Assembly (NCBI RefSeq): GCF_902459725.1
Contig: NZ_CABPSH010000007.1
Coordinates: forward strand, 124,001 to 188,000
Length of the DNA: 64,000 nt
DNA from: Pandoraea eparura
GTDB lineage: Bacteria > Pseudomonadota > Gammaproteobacteria > Burkholderiales > Burkholderiaceae
Direction of reading: 5' to 3'
In this document: positions 35,527 to 45,041 of the stretch, in pieces
How the letters are laid out: each line of letters begins with the position of its first letter
How positions within the stretch are numbered: position 1 is the stretch's first letter
Position numbers and translations under genes: made by a program
Notes under the pieces: model-generated
The model's database searches: none
What the model was told of the DNA's origin: nothing
Seen by the model: the letters and a program-made list of their open reading frames with translations, nothing else

Positions 35527-35721
35527 CCCGGTGATCAGGTGCCCCGGTGCCTCGGTGAATCGGCGCGACGAGACGGAAGATGATTGTTGCCGAATCAACG
35601 CGGGACGGTCGCTGCGGCACCGTGTCGGTGGTTGACTGGTGCGGTACGAGCTGACGGGTACGGATGCATTGGCTAACGACAAAGCAGGCGCGCCGCACGA
35701 CGTGTGCGTCACGGAGACGAA

Positions 35722-37431
35722 ATGAATCGACGCGAGTTCATGCAGGTGTTGGCGGTGGCGGCGGCAGGCGGGATGGCGTTGTCGCATCAGGAGATGGCAG
35801 CGGCAAAGGCGGCAGACGTGTTCTACGACCTGCCGAAATTCGGCAATGTGCATCTGCTGCATTTCACTGACTGCCATGCGCAGTTGCTGCCGATGTACTT
35901 CCGCGAGCCGAGCGTCAATCTGGGGATTGGCGACCAGGCCAACAAGCCGCCTCATCTGGTGGGCGAGGCGTTTCTGAAGGCATATGGGCTGCGTCCGGGC
36001 ACGCCTGACGCGTATGCGTTCACGTATCTCGACTTCGCCGCAGCGGCGCGCACGTACGGTAAGGTCGGCGGGTTTGCGCACCTTGCGACGCTGGTCAAGC
36101 GCATGAAGGCGTCGCGCCCCGGCGCGCTGCTGCTGGACGGCGGCGACACGTGGCAAGGGTCCGGCACGTCGATGTGGACGAAGGGCCAGGACATGGTCGA
36201 CGCTACGCTGGCGCTCGGTGTCAACGTGATGACGGCGCACTGGGAATTCACGTATGGGGCGGATCGCGTGAAGTCCGTCGTCGAGGAGCAGCTCAAGGGC
36301 AAGATCGACTTCGTCGCGCAGAACGTGCAGACGAATGACTTCGGCGACCCGGTGTTCGCGCCGTACACGATCAAGACGATGAACGGGGTGCCGGTGGCGA
36401 TCATCGGGCAGGCGTTCCCCTACACGCCGATTGCGAACCCGCGTTACTTCGTGCCGGACTGGACGTTCGGCATTCAGGAGGAGCGTCTGCAGTCGATGGT
36501 CGACGAGGTGCGCGGCAAGGGGGCGCAGGTCGTGGTTGTGTTGTCGCACAACGGGATGGACGTCGATCTGAAGCTGGCGTCGCGCGTGCGGGGTATCGAT
36601 GCGATTCTGGGCGGTCATACGCACGACGGGGTGCCCAAGCCTGTCATCGTGGAGAATGCTGGCGGCAAGACGCTTGTGACGAATGCCGGGTCGAACGGCA
36701 AGTTCCTGGCGGTGCTGGACTTCGACGTGAAGGGCGGCAAGCCGGTGGACTTCCGTTACAAGCTGCTTCCGGTGTTCTCCAATTTGCTTCCGGCCGACGC
36801 GCCGATGCAGGCGCTCATCGAGCGCGTGCGTGCACCGTTTGCGGCGAAGCTGGCGGAACCGCTGGCGGTGACGGAGGGCGTGTTGTATCGGCGAGGCAAC
36901 TTCAACGGGACGTTCGACCAGTTGCTGCTCGATGCGGTGATGGCGGAAAAGGATGCTGAGATTGGCTTTTCGCCGGGATTCCGTTGGGGGACGTCGCTAC
37001 TGCCGGGGCAGACGATCACGATGGAGCAGTTGCTCGATCAGACGGCGATTACCTATCCGTACACGACGCTCACCCCGATGACGGGCGAGACGATCAAGAC
37101 GGTGCTCGAGGATGTGGCGGACAACCTGTTCAACCCGGATCCGTATTACCAGCAGGGCGGAGACATGGTGCGCGTGGGCGGCATGGACTACGCGATCGAC
37201 CCGATGGCGCCGATGGGGCAGCGCATTACGGAGATGCGTCTGAACGGCAAACTGATCGAGGCGGGCAAGACGTACAAGGTGGCCGGCTGGGCGCCGGTGG
37301 CCGAAGGGGTCCAGGGCGAGCCGGTATGGGATGTGGTGGCGCGGTATCTGCGCGCGCAGAAGACGGTGGTGGCAAAAGCGCCGAAAGTCCCGAAGGTGCA
37401 GGGCATGTCGGGTAGCGGCGGCTTGGCGTAG
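35722..37431 (+). CDS. soxB: Thiosulfohydrolase SoxB
   Basis: A 569-residue periplasmic dimanganese enzyme of the 5'-nucleotidase family. Tat signal MNRREFMQVL, metal motifs HFTDCHAQLLP, LDGGDTWQGS, AHWEFTYG, LSHNGMDVD and GGHTHDG. It hydrolyses the sulfonate from SoxY-cysteine-S-thiosulfonate to release sulfate. ATG 35722 follows ACGGAGACGAA. It is the last gene of the sox run and ends 10 nt from the convergent waaL stop. Confidence 0.95.
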   Translation: MNRREFMQVLAVAAAGGMALSHQEMAAAKAADVFYDLPKFGNVHLLHFTDCHAQLLPMYFREPSVNLGIGDQANKPPHLVGEAFLKAYGLRPGTPDAYAFTYLDFAAAARTYGKVGGFAHLATLVKRMKASRPGALLLDGGDTWQGSGTSMWTKGQDMVDATLALGVNVMTAHWEFTYGADRVKSVVEEQLKGKIDFVAQNVQTNDFGDPVFAPYTIKTMNGVPVAIIGQAFPYTPIANPRYFVPDWTFGIQEERLQSMVDEVRGKGAQVVVVLSHNGMDVDLKLASRVRGIDAILGGHTHDGVPKPVIVENAGGKTLVTNAGSNGKFLAVLDFDVKGGKPVDFRYKLLPVFSNLLPADAPMQALIERVRAPFAAKLAEPLAVTEGVLYRRGNFNGTFDQLLLDAVMAEKDAEIGFSPGFRWGTSLLPGQTITMEQLLDQTAITYPYTTLTPMTGETIKTVLEDVADNLFNPDPYYQQGGDMVRVGGMDYAIDPMAPMGQRITEMRLNGKLIEAGKTYKVAGWAPVAEGVQGEPVWDVVARYLRAQKTVVAKAPKVPKVQGMSGSGGLA

Positions 37432-37441
37432 CGGCCGATGC

Positions 37442-38737
37442 TCAGTTCGGTCGCGCGGAGATCGGGATATTTTCGGTGACCCGCGCGGGTGCGAGCCCGG
37501 CTAATACCGCTAGTATGCCGGCGTAGACCGATGCGGTCAGTTTTAGCGTAAACGTATCGACGGTCAGTCCGAATACGAAGAAGCTTAAGACGAATATCAG
37601 TCCCATGAGCGCGGTGCGCCGATCGACGGGTGCCGAGGCATGGCGGTGGCGCCAGAACATGAGCCATGGCACGAGATATAGCCCGAGTGAGGCGAACAAT
37701 CCGAGGATGCCATAGTCGACGGCATACGCGATGATCTGGTTGTGCGTTTCGCCCCTTCCTAGTTGTGCCGCATGCGGGGTCAGAATGTCTTCCTGCGCCA
37801 ATGGTGCCATGGCATGTTTATAGCCATTCGCGCCCAGTCCGACCCATGGGTGTTCCGTGAAAAGCATGACGCCTGCCTGATACAGTTTAAGTCGAACACC
37901 CACCGAGGTGTCGTCGTCTCCGTGCTTCATGGCACTAAGTTCGGTGCCGATTTCGTCAAAGCGCGACATTACGATTGGCGCGTATTTCATCGGAAGCGAG
38001 ATGAAGATGATGGCTGCGATGAGGGCGGCAAATTTGGTCACCCATGGGCGCTTGTGCATACCGACACCGATCAGCACAAGGGCGATTAGTGGAAGCGCGA
38101 CCCACCCGCCGCGCGACCCACCCGCCAGCGAGGCGTAGCCGGCACATGCCGCGCCTAGAATTTTAAGTCCAAGTATTGGGCGGTTGTCACGTGCGAGCCA
38201 GTGAATCGACATTAGGGAGAGCACAAACAGAATCGTCGCGATGTCGCCAAAATGGATCGGATTCAGGAAAGTGCTGCCGATACGGCCGCCACCCCAATCG
38301 TATGGTGCGACAACGGTGACTGCCGCGGCACTGATTCCACCGACTGCGAACGACAGTCCTGTCCAGGGCGCGATCTCAAGACGCCTCGTGCGTAAAATTA
38401 GAAAAATCGGGATTGCCATAAGAAAGCGAGACGCAGAGTCAAGCGTGCTGGCGACAAGCTGGTCGTGCCACACCTCGACGAGCAAAATGGCGGCGATTGG
38501 CGCCGCCATGGCGTAACAGAACGTGCGAACACTCGTTTCCCGAATACTTAACATGACGGCATCGCGATAGGCCCGCTGAAAGCACAGGCATAGGGCGATG
38601 AGGGATGCTACGATTATGAGGGTATTGGCAGCGCGGGGGATTGCCAATGATGCCGCAGGGAATGCGGCGATCAGCAGGTTGGGCACCCGGTGTAAGGGAT
38701 GCATTGCGGGGGCGGCGCTGCTGTTGACATTCGGCAT
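37442..38737 (-). CDS. waaL: O-antigen ligase (WaaL-like)
   Basis: A 431-residue membrane protein with about eleven hydrophobic segments. The large periplasmic loop carries the Wzy_C family arginine motif VRLKLYQAGVMLFTEHPWVG (R-x-W/Y-type) and the HNQIIAYAVDYGILG histidine motif. These are the residues needed for transfer of polysaccharide from undecaprenyl diphosphate to lipid A-core. ATG 38737 is chosen; ATG 38704 is possible. It is transcribed away from the polysaccharide cluster. Confidence 0.8.
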   Translation of the reverse strand: MPNVNSSAAPAMHPLHRVPNLLIAAFPAASLAIPRAANTLIIVASLIALCLCFQRAYRDAVMLSIRETSVRTFCYAMAAPIAAILLVEVWHDQLVASTLDSASRFLMAIPIFLILRTRRLEIAPWTGLSFAVGGISAAAVTVVAPYDWGGGRIGSTFLNPIHFGDIATILFVLSLMSIHWLARDNRPILGLKILGAACAGYASLAGGSRGGWVALPLIALVLIGVGMHKRPWVTKFAALIAAIIFISLPMKYAPIVMSRFDEIGTELSAMKHGDDDTSVGVRLKLYQAGVMLFTEHPWVGLGANGYKHAMAPLAQEDILTPHAAQLGRGETHNQIIAYAVDYGILGLFASLGLYLVPWLMFWRHRHASAPVDRRTALMGLIFVLSFFVFGLTVDTFTLKLTASVYAGILAVLAGLAPARVTENIPISARPN

Positions 38738-39156
38738 ACGTATGGACTGAAATTTGCTTACGGATCCAACACAGGCACCACGACCGCAGCGGCCGATGCG
38801 CAGGGAAGTGCTGATTCGGGGGCGGGTCACTTGCCGTTAGGTGCGTAATAATACGCCATTCGATATGTCATTCCGAGCGGACAGCACGCTAAGGCCGAGG
38901 AGCGAAGCTGAGGTTTTGCTGCGAATTTTGGGCGTATCCGCCCGGTGGGTGGGACTCGCGCCCCCTCGTTTCAGGTAGGGGTAGCCTGGTTAAATGTAAT
39001 AAATACGTAACAGTCGTTGCAACAAGTGAAAAGGCGGCTTCTGCCGGTTAGCGGTCGAGCAAACCGTTATGTTGCATATGTCGCGTCGATACGACGATTT
39101 CTTCGGAGGACAGGGCCTGGTCACGGCCTGATGGGCTATAATCGCAAGCGTTTTGG
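38738..39156. other. Non-coding stretch between waaL and tRNA-Ala
   Basis: A 419-bp gap holding the waaL promoter region on the minus side and the tRNA promoter on the plus side. A -10 TATAAT lies at 39137-39142; no good -35. A small hairpin GGGCG/CGCCC is at 38930-38943. The minus-strand open frame at 38990-39289 is an artefact of the tRNA. No gene seen. Confidence 0.55.
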
Positions 39157-39232
<76 letters not shown>

Positions 39233-39632
39233 CTGCATACTATAAATCGGCCATGATTGGTCGATCATTTCACTGTGCCCTGATGTCACTCTTCGGCGAC
39301 TTAAATTCCGACAGGGCGCATCGTTATGGGTTCCCGGCAGTTGTCATATCGATTCGCCTGGATCCTTCATTAGCGACTTATTCCCCGAACAGCAATTCTG
39401 TTATGAGGTCGGCCGACCGCAATGTCGCTATTTTGCGTCAGGGGTTCGGTCGTCTATTTGTATGAAAAGTAAGGCGTTGGAAGATTTGCCCGTTTGACGG
39501 GCCAGAGCTTGGTATCATCTCGATCTCGCTAAACGGGTGAGCGGAAGCAGTGTCCGGGTAGCCTTGTCAAGCAGTCGTCCCAATAAAAATACTCACGAAT
39601 TCGGCGTTTTGTTAAGTAAGGAGCATTAAGCG
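39233..39632. other. Leader region of the polysaccharide cluster
   Basis: A 400-bp AT-rich gap between the tRNA and wbpA. It holds a hairpin GCCCGT/ACGGGC (39488-39503) and a JUMPstart-like string (39548-39571), plus an AAGGAG before wbpA. A full promoter cannot be pinned down. No gene seen. Confidence 0.5.
39548..39571 (+). promoter_or_regulatory. JUMPstart-like element in wbp leader
   Basis: The segment starting CAGTGTCCGGGTAGC resembles the 5' half of the JUMPstart element (CAGTGCTCTGGTAGC, from memory), which precedes many polysaccharide operons and works with RfaH. The downstream ops core GGCGGTAGCG is not found after it. Location 62 nt before wbpA fits. Confidence 0.3.
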
Positions 39633-40937
39633 GTGAAGTCAGAACTTATTCGAAAGCTGGACGCGAAGACCGCGACTATCGGTATTGTGGGGCTGGGTTA
39701 CGTCGGTTTGCCGCTTATGCTGCGATACTCGGAGGTCGGCTACCGTGTTATCGGCTTTGACGTAGATGAGGCGAAAGTTCGGGCGTTGCGCGACGGCAAA
39801 AGCTATATCGAGCACATCAGCAGCGACGCCATTGGGCGGGCGGTGGAGAGCGGGTTCGAAGCGACTACCGATTTCGCTCGTGCCTCCGAGGCGGATGCCC
39901 TGATTCTGTGCGTCCCCACGCCGTTAAACAAATACCGTGAGCCAGACCTTAGCTTCGTGTTGAATACGACGGATTCGCTGGTGCCACATCTTCGGCGTGG
40001 TCAGGTCCTTTCGCTTGAAAGCACAACGTATCCTGGCACTACGGACGAAGAATTGCTGCCGCGCGTTGAGTCGCGCGGACTCGAGGCGGGCAAGGACGTG
40101 TTTCTCGTGTTCTCGCCTGAGCGCGAAGATCCAGGCAATCCGAATTTCACGACCCGCTCAATCCCGAAAGTTTGCGGCGGTTACACGAAAGACTGCTTGG
40201 AAGTTGGGTTGGCGTTGTATGGCCAAGTCATCGACAAAGTTGTTCCGGTAAGTTCCACGCGCGCTGCGGAATTGACTAAACTGCTTGAGAATATTCACCG
40301 CGCCGTGAATATCGGATTGGTTAACGAAATGAAAATCGTTGCCGATAAGATGGGCATTGATATTCACGAAGTGATTCGCGCAGCCGCGACCAAGCCATTC
40401 GGTTTTGTCCCATATTACCCGGGGCCGGGTTTGGGCGGTCATTGCATCCCGATCGATCCGTTCTACCTGACGTGGAAGGCGCGAGAGTACGGTGTTCACA
40501 CGCGCTTTATCGAGTTGGCGGGTGAAGTCAATTCATCGATGCCCGATTATGTGATTCAGAAGATGGTCGGGGCTCTGAATGGACACCAAAAATCCATCAA
40601 TGGCAGCCGAGTGCTGGTTCTGGGTATCGCGTACAAGAAAAACGTCGACGACATGCGCGAATCGCCGTGTGTAATGATGATGGAGCGTTTGCGCGATTTG
40701 GGAGCGAAGGTTTCATACAGCGACCCGCACATTCCCGTCTTCCCGAAAATGCGCGAGCATCAGTTCGATCTTTTCAGCGTCCCCCTGTCTGCGGAGACAC
40801 TCAAATCTTTCGACTGTGTGCTGCTGGCCACCGACCACGATAAGTTTGACTATGAACTGATCAAGGCGCATGCACAGGTCATCGTAGATTCGCGTGGCCG
40901 TTATCTTGAGCCGGCTTCCCATATTGTCAAGGCGTGA
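39633..40937 (+). CDS. wbpA: UDP-N-acetylglucosamine 6-dehydrogenase WbpA
   Basis: A 434-residue NAD-dependent nucleotide-sugar dehydrogenase. Rossmann motif [11 protein letters not shown] (17-27), LCVPTPL, catalytic cysteine segment [16 protein letters not shown], and C-terminal [16 protein letters not shown]. It oxidises UDP-GlcNAc to UDP-GlcNAcA, the first step toward diacetamido-uronic acid. Start is GTG 39633 with AAGGAG upstream. First gene of the plus-strand cluster; the next start is 2 nt past its stop. Confidence 0.92.
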   Translation: MKSELIRKLDAKTATIGIVGLGYVGLPLMLRYSEVGYRVIGFDVDEAKVRALRDGKSYIEHISSDAIGRAVESGFEATTDFARASEADALILCVPTPLNKYREPDLSFVLNTTDSLVPHLRRGQVLSLESTTYPGTTDEELLPRVESRGLEAGKDVFLVFSPEREDPGNPNFTTRSIPKVCGGYTKDCLEVGLALYGQVIDKVVPVSSTRAAELTKLLENIHRAVNIGLVNEMKIVADKMGIDIHEVIRAAATKPFGFVPYYPGPGLGGHCIPIDPFYLTWKAREYGVHTRFIELAGEVNSSMPDYVIQKMVGALNGHQKSINGSRVLVLGIAYKKNVDDMRESPCVMMMERLRDLGAKVSYSDPHIPVFPKMREHQFDLFSVPLSAETLKSFDCVLLATDHDKFDYELIKAHAQVIVDSRGRYLEPASHIVKA

Positions 40938-40939
40938 AC

Positions 40940-42001
40940 ATGCGTAACTACCCGGCTCCTATCACCGATCGTAAGATCCGTTTCGCCATCGTCGGCTGTG
41001 GCCGCATTGCTAAAAATCATATTGCCGCCCTTCGAGAGCATGCCGATCGCGCTGAACTCGTTGCCGTTTGTGACGTTGATCCGGCGGCGCTGAAGGCCGC
41101 CGCCGAGCAGACCGGCGCGCAGCCGTACGGCAATTTGCGTGAACTTCTCGCCAACGCAGATTTCGACGTCGCTGTGCTGACCACGCCGAGTGGCTTGCAT
41201 CCTGAGCAGGCGATCGAAGTCGCGGCGGCCGGCCGACATGTGATGACCGAAAAGCCGATGGCTACCCGTTGGCACGACGGCCTTCGCATGGTAAAGGCTT
41301 GTGACGATGCGAACGTTCGGTTGTTCGTGGTCAAACAGAACCGCAGAAACGCGACGTTGCAGTTGCTCAAGCGTGCGGTTGAAGCGAAGCGCTTCGGTCG
41401 TATCTACATGGTCAATATCAACGTGTTCTGGACGCGTCCGCAAGATTACTACGACAATGCTGCTTGGCGAGGTACGTGGGAATTCGATGGCGGCGCGTTT
41501 ATGAATCAGGCCAGCCATTATGTCGACTTGCTGGACTGGCTGATTGGACCTATTGAAAGCCTGCAGTCCTATATGGGGACGTTGGCGCGCGACATTGAAG
41601 TCGAAGACACTGGCGTAATTGGCGTCAAGTGGCGATCGGGTGCCCTTGGCTCGATGAATGTGACCATGCTGACGTACCCTAGAAATCTCGAAGGAAGCAT
41701 CACCATCATCGGCGAGAAAGGGACGGTTCGCGTCGGAGGCGTGGCTGTCAATGAGATTCAGCAATGGCAGTTTGCAGAGCCGCACCCAGATGATGACAAG
41801 GTGCAAGGTGCAAGTTACGAAACGACGTCGGTATACGGTTTCGGCCACCCGCTTTACTACGACAACGTCATCAAGGTGATGCGCGGCGAAGCCGAGCCGG
41901 AGACCGACGGTCGCGAAGGCCTCAAATCTCTCGAAGTTCTGATTGCTGCCTATCTTTCGGCAAGAGATGGAAAGCGTGTCGCACTTCCGCTGGACTATTG
42001 A
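40940..42001 (+). CDS. wbpB: UDP-GlcNAcA 3-dehydrogenase WbpB (Gfo/Idh/MocA)
   Basis: A 353-residue oxidoreductase. NAD site [13 protein letters not shown], the EKP triad TEKPMA, and the C-terminal substrate domain ([37 protein letters not shown]). It oxidises C3 of UDP-GlcNAcA to the 3-keto sugar, using 2-oxoglutarate to recycle NAD in characterised relatives. It works with the aminotransferase two genes downstream. Confidence 0.92.
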   Translation: MRNYPAPITDRKIRFAIVGCGRIAKNHIAALREHADRAELVAVCDVDPAALKAAAEQTGAQPYGNLRELLANADFDVAVLTTPSGLHPEQAIEVAAAGRHVMTEKPMATRWHDGLRMVKACDDANVRLFVVKQNRRNATLQLLKRAVEAKRFGRIYMVNINVFWTRPQDYYDNAAWRGTWEFDGGAFMNQASHYVDLLDWLIGPIESLQSYMGTLARDIEVEDTGVIGVKWRSGALGSMNVTMLTYPRNLEGSITIIGEKGTVRVGGVAVNEIQQWQFAEPHPDDDKVQGASYETTSVYGFGHPLYYDNVIKVMRGEAEPETDGREGLKSLEVLIAAYLSARDGKRVALPLDY

Positions 42002-42002
42002 T

Positions 42003-42563
42003 ATGACGGCAACGATTCATTCGACGGCCATCGTCGACGAGGGGGCGCAGATTGGCGACGGCAGTCGCGTCTGGCATTGGGTGCATGTCTGCAGCGGCGC
42101 GCGCATCGGGGAGAAATGCTCGCTGGGGCAGAACGTTTTCGTGGGTAACGACGTTGTTATCGGCAACAACGTGAAAATCCAGAACAACGTTTCCGTCTAT
42201 GATGCGGTGCATCTTGAGGACGATGTGTTTTGTGGCCCCAGTATGGTGTTTACAAACGTCTACAATCCGCGTTCAGCGATTATTCGCAAAGATGAGTATC
42301 GACGCACGCTGATTAAGCGCGGTGCGACGTTGGGTGCGAATGCGACGATCGTCTGCGGTGTGACGGTTGGCGAATATGCTTTCGTCGGTGCGGGTGCCGT
42401 CGTCAATCGCGACGTTGCACCACATGCGCTGATGCTCGGCGTTCCGGCAAAGCGCCAGGGCTGGATGTGCAAGTGCGGCGTCCAGCTCAAGGGACAAGGC
42501 GATGTACGTTGCTCGTGCGGTGCGAATTACAAAATTGACGCAACTTCTTGCAGTGCACAATGA
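42003..42563 (+). CDS. wbpD: UDP-GlcNAc3NA N-acetyltransferase WbpD
   Basis: A 186-residue left-handed beta-helix acetyltransferase (hexapeptide repeats from [10 protein letters not shown] to AFVGAGAVV). The active-site region includes NVYNPRS. A C-terminal segment with CKCG and CSCG cysteine pairs looks like a small zinc ribbon. It acetylates the C3 amine to give UDP-2,3-diacetamido-2,3-dideoxyglucuronate. ATG is 1 nt past the wbpB stop; its own stop overlaps wbpE (ATGA). Confidence 0.9.
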   Translation: MTATIHSTAIVDEGAQIGDGSRVWHWVHVCSGARIGEKCSLGQNVFVGNDVVIGNNVKIQNNVSVYDAVHLEDDVFCGPSMVFTNVYNPRSAIIRKDEYRRTLIKRGATLGANATIVCGVTVGEYAFVGAGAVVNRDVAPHALMLGVPAKRQGWMCKCGVQLKGQGDVRCSCGANYKIDATSCSAQ

Positions 42564-43672
42564 CACTATCTATCCCATTTATCGATCTTAAGTCGCAGTA
42601 TGCTGAACTGAAGACGTCCATCGATTCACGCATCCAGCGTGTGCTCGATCACGGGCAGTACATTATGGGGCCCGAGGTTCGTGAATTGGAGCAGCAGCTC
42701 GAAACGTTCACGGGCGCGAAGCATTGCATCACTGTGGCCTCGGGTACCGAGGCGCTGTTGATTGCCCTGATGGCGTTAGGCATCAAGGCTGGCGACGAAG
42801 TGATCACGTCGTCTTTCACGTTTGCCGCTACGGCCGAGGTCATTGTGTTGCTGGGGGCGACGCCTGTGTTTGTCGACGTCGATCCGGTGACCTGCAACCT
42901 CGACCCCAAACTGATCGAAGCCGCCATTACCGATAAGACGCGAGCCATCATGCCGGTGTCGCTGTACGGACAGGTGGCTGATATGGACGAAATTAATGCG
43001 GTAGCGGCGCGTCACGGCCATTTGCCGGTGATTGAAGATGCTGCGCAAAGCTTTGGCGCTGAGTACAAGGGGCGTAAGAGCTGCAATTTGTCGACGATCG
43101 GTTGCACCAGCTTTTTCCCGAGCAAACCATTAGGTTGCTATGGTGATGGCGGTGCCGTGTTTACAAATGATGATGCGCTGGCAAAGGCGATCCGTGAAAT
43201 CCGCGTGCACGGCCAGGAGCGTCGCTACTACCATACGCGAGTTGGTGTTGGTGGCCGTATGGACACCATTCAGTGCGCGGTGGTGCTCGGCAAGCTCGAG
43301 CGTTTCGATTGGGAAATCGCGCGGCGAATCGAAGCGGGCGATCGTTACATTGACATGCTCGCAACCATCCATGGTGTCGACGCACCGCAGATTGGTGCAG
43401 ACCGTACGTCAGTTTGGGGGCAGTTCACCGTCCAAGCCGACAATCGTGAAGCGGTGCTCGAACGCCTGAAGACGCTCGGGGTGCCGACGGCCGTGCATTA
43501 CCCGGTGCCGTTGCACTTCCAGCCGGCGTACAAGGATTCATGCCGTATCGTCGGGGCGCTCAAGCATTCCGAGACTGCCGCTTCGCGCGTATTCAGTCTG
43601 CCAATGCACCCATATCTCGACGTTGAGATACAGCGCATGATCGTTTCGAAAGTTGCGGATGCCTTGGTGTGA
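42560..43672 (+). CDS. wbpE: UDP-3-keto-GlcNAcA 3-aminotransferase WbpE (DegT/DnrJ family)
   Basis: A 370-residue PLP enzyme. The Schiff-base lysine is in [36 protein letters not shown] and [11 protein letters not shown] are the family motifs. It transfers an amino group from glutamate to C3 of the WbpB product. ATG 42560 overlaps the wbpD stop. In P. aeruginosa the order is wbpA, B, E, D; here wbpD precedes wbpE. Confidence 0.92.
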   Translation: MTLSIPFIDLKSQYAELKTSIDSRIQRVLDHGQYIMGPEVRELEQQLETFTGAKHCITVASGTEALLIALMALGIKAGDEVITSSFTFAATAEVIVLLGATPVFVDVDPVTCNLDPKLIEAAITDKTRAIMPVSLYGQVADMDEINAVAARHGHLPVIEDAAQSFGAEYKGRKSCNLSTIGCTSFFPSKPLGCYGDGGAVFTNDDALAKAIREIRVHGQERRYYHTRVGVGGRMDTIQCAVVLGKLERFDWEIARRIEAGDRYIDMLATIHGVDAPQIGADRTSVWGQFTVQADNREAVLERLKTLGVPTAVHYPVPLHFQPAYKDSCRIVGALKHSETAASRVFSLPMHPYLDVEIQRMIVSKVADALV

Positions 43673-43766
43673 CGCTGCAGTGTGTGCTGCGCCCACTAGG
43701 TGTGATGTTCCCTCGTATCATCGCTCATCTCCGAAATCGCCCATTGTTAGATGTTAAGAGGTAAAG

Positions 43767-45041
43767 GTGCGAATGAATTTCCTCAGGAAAGATCGGGGGG
43801 CGGTGTTGAAAGGGGCCGTAGTGCTGGTGACCGGGAACGCAATTGCGCAAGCAATTCCGTTCTTGGCGATGCCTGTTTTGACTCGGCTGTTCGATGCACA
43901 CGCATTTGCGTTGTATGCGCTGCTATTTTCTGCCGCTGGACTGTTGGGGGGGGTTTCCGCGCTGCGATTCGATGTCGCGGTTTCCGTAGCGAAAACGCGG
44001 GAAGACGCATCCGTCCTGTGGTTCGTCGCCCTTTATGTTATCGCAGCCGTCGTGCTTCTTTTGGTGTCCGCGGCGATTTGTGTGCCGGAGTTGCTGCGGC
44101 GCGCGGGACTCGATGCTCTCGGCTCTGCTTGGTACTTGGTGCCAACCGTGGGGTTCGGCATGGCCTTTACGCAGCTCAATAGCTATTGGATGCTGCGTGC
44201 GGGCGCATTGAACGGTGTGTCGCTCGTCAAACTGGCGCAAGCCGTCGTATTTGTGGCAAGTTCATTGATTCTTGGTTGGCAAGGCGCTCCGCTTGGCGGC
44301 ATGATGACGGCCTTTTGCTTGGCGGTGTTGGTGTGCAGTATATTTAGTTTTACGCTGAGTCAACGTGTAGGATTCCCTGCTGGGCGTCCTACGTGGAAAC
44401 GATGTATTAGCGTGGTGCGACAATTCCGTGACTTTCCCGTACTTGGAGCGTTGCCTGCCATTCTCGATGCGGTTAGTTTGTTGCTTCCCCTATTTGCGAT
44501 TTCAACACGCTTCTCCGTTGTTGATGCGGGTCAATTCGCGCTTGTCCGTCAAGCGGTTGCCGCGCCGCTTTCGTTGATTTCAGCGGGAGTCGGCCAAGTA
44601 TTGCTTCGCCACGTGTCCGATCTCCACCATCGAGGGGGAAGCGTGGGAACGGCAATACGTAGTGCCGGCATTGCGCTTGCCGCTATTGCTATTCCTTCGG
44701 CTCTATTTCTCGGTTTTCTCGGCCCCAGTGCATTTTCGCTGGTATTCGGTGCGAAGTGGGGGGGCGCGGGGCATCTTGCCAGCGTGCTGGCTATCCCATT
44801 TTGCCTGCGTTTTGTGGTTTCGGGACTGTCAACAACCTTGCCCGCGTTGCGACGGCTGGGATGGGTTGCTATTTGGCAGGGGGCATACTTCGCGTCGATC
44901 GTCGGACTAGTTGCGCTGCCCGGATTGGATTTTGACAGATTTATTTTCGGCTACGCCATTGTTGAAACGATGCTCTATCTGATTTACGCGGGATTGATTG
45001 CAAGGAGCGTTCAAATGGTCGGCGAGGAGCAACGGGCATGA
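43767..45041 (+). CDS. wzx: O-antigen flippase (Wzx-like, polysaccharide biosynthesis MATE superfamily)
   Basis: A 424-residue membrane protein with about twelve hydrophobic segments (first at VVLVTGNAIAQAIPFLAMPVL with the conserved PVLTRLFDA). It would flip undecaprenyl-diphosphate-linked O units. GTG 43767 follows AAGAGG by 5 nt; ATG 43773 follows AAAGG by 5 nt; either may be used. It ends with an ATGA overlap to the next gene. Confidence 0.82.
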   Translation: MRMNFLRKDRGAVLKGAVVLVTGNAIAQAIPFLAMPVLTRLFDAHAFALYALLFSAAGLLGGVSALRFDVAVSVAKTREDASVLWFVALYVIAAVVLLLVSAAICVPELLRRAGLDALGSAWYLVPTVGFGMAFTQLNSYWMLRAGALNGVSLVKLAQAVVFVASSLILGWQGAPLGGMMTAFCLAVLVCSIFSFTLSQRVGFPAGRPTWKRCISVVRQFRDFPVLGALPAILDAVSLLLPLFAISTRFSVVDAGQFALVRQAVAAPLSLISAGVGQVLLRHVSDLHHRGGSVGTAIRSAGIALAAIAIPSALFLGFLGPSAFSLVFGAKWGGAGHLASVLAIPFCLRFVVSGLSTTLPALRRLGWVAIWQGAYFASIVGLVALPGLDFDRFIFGYAIVETMLYLIYAGLIARSVQMVGEEQRA

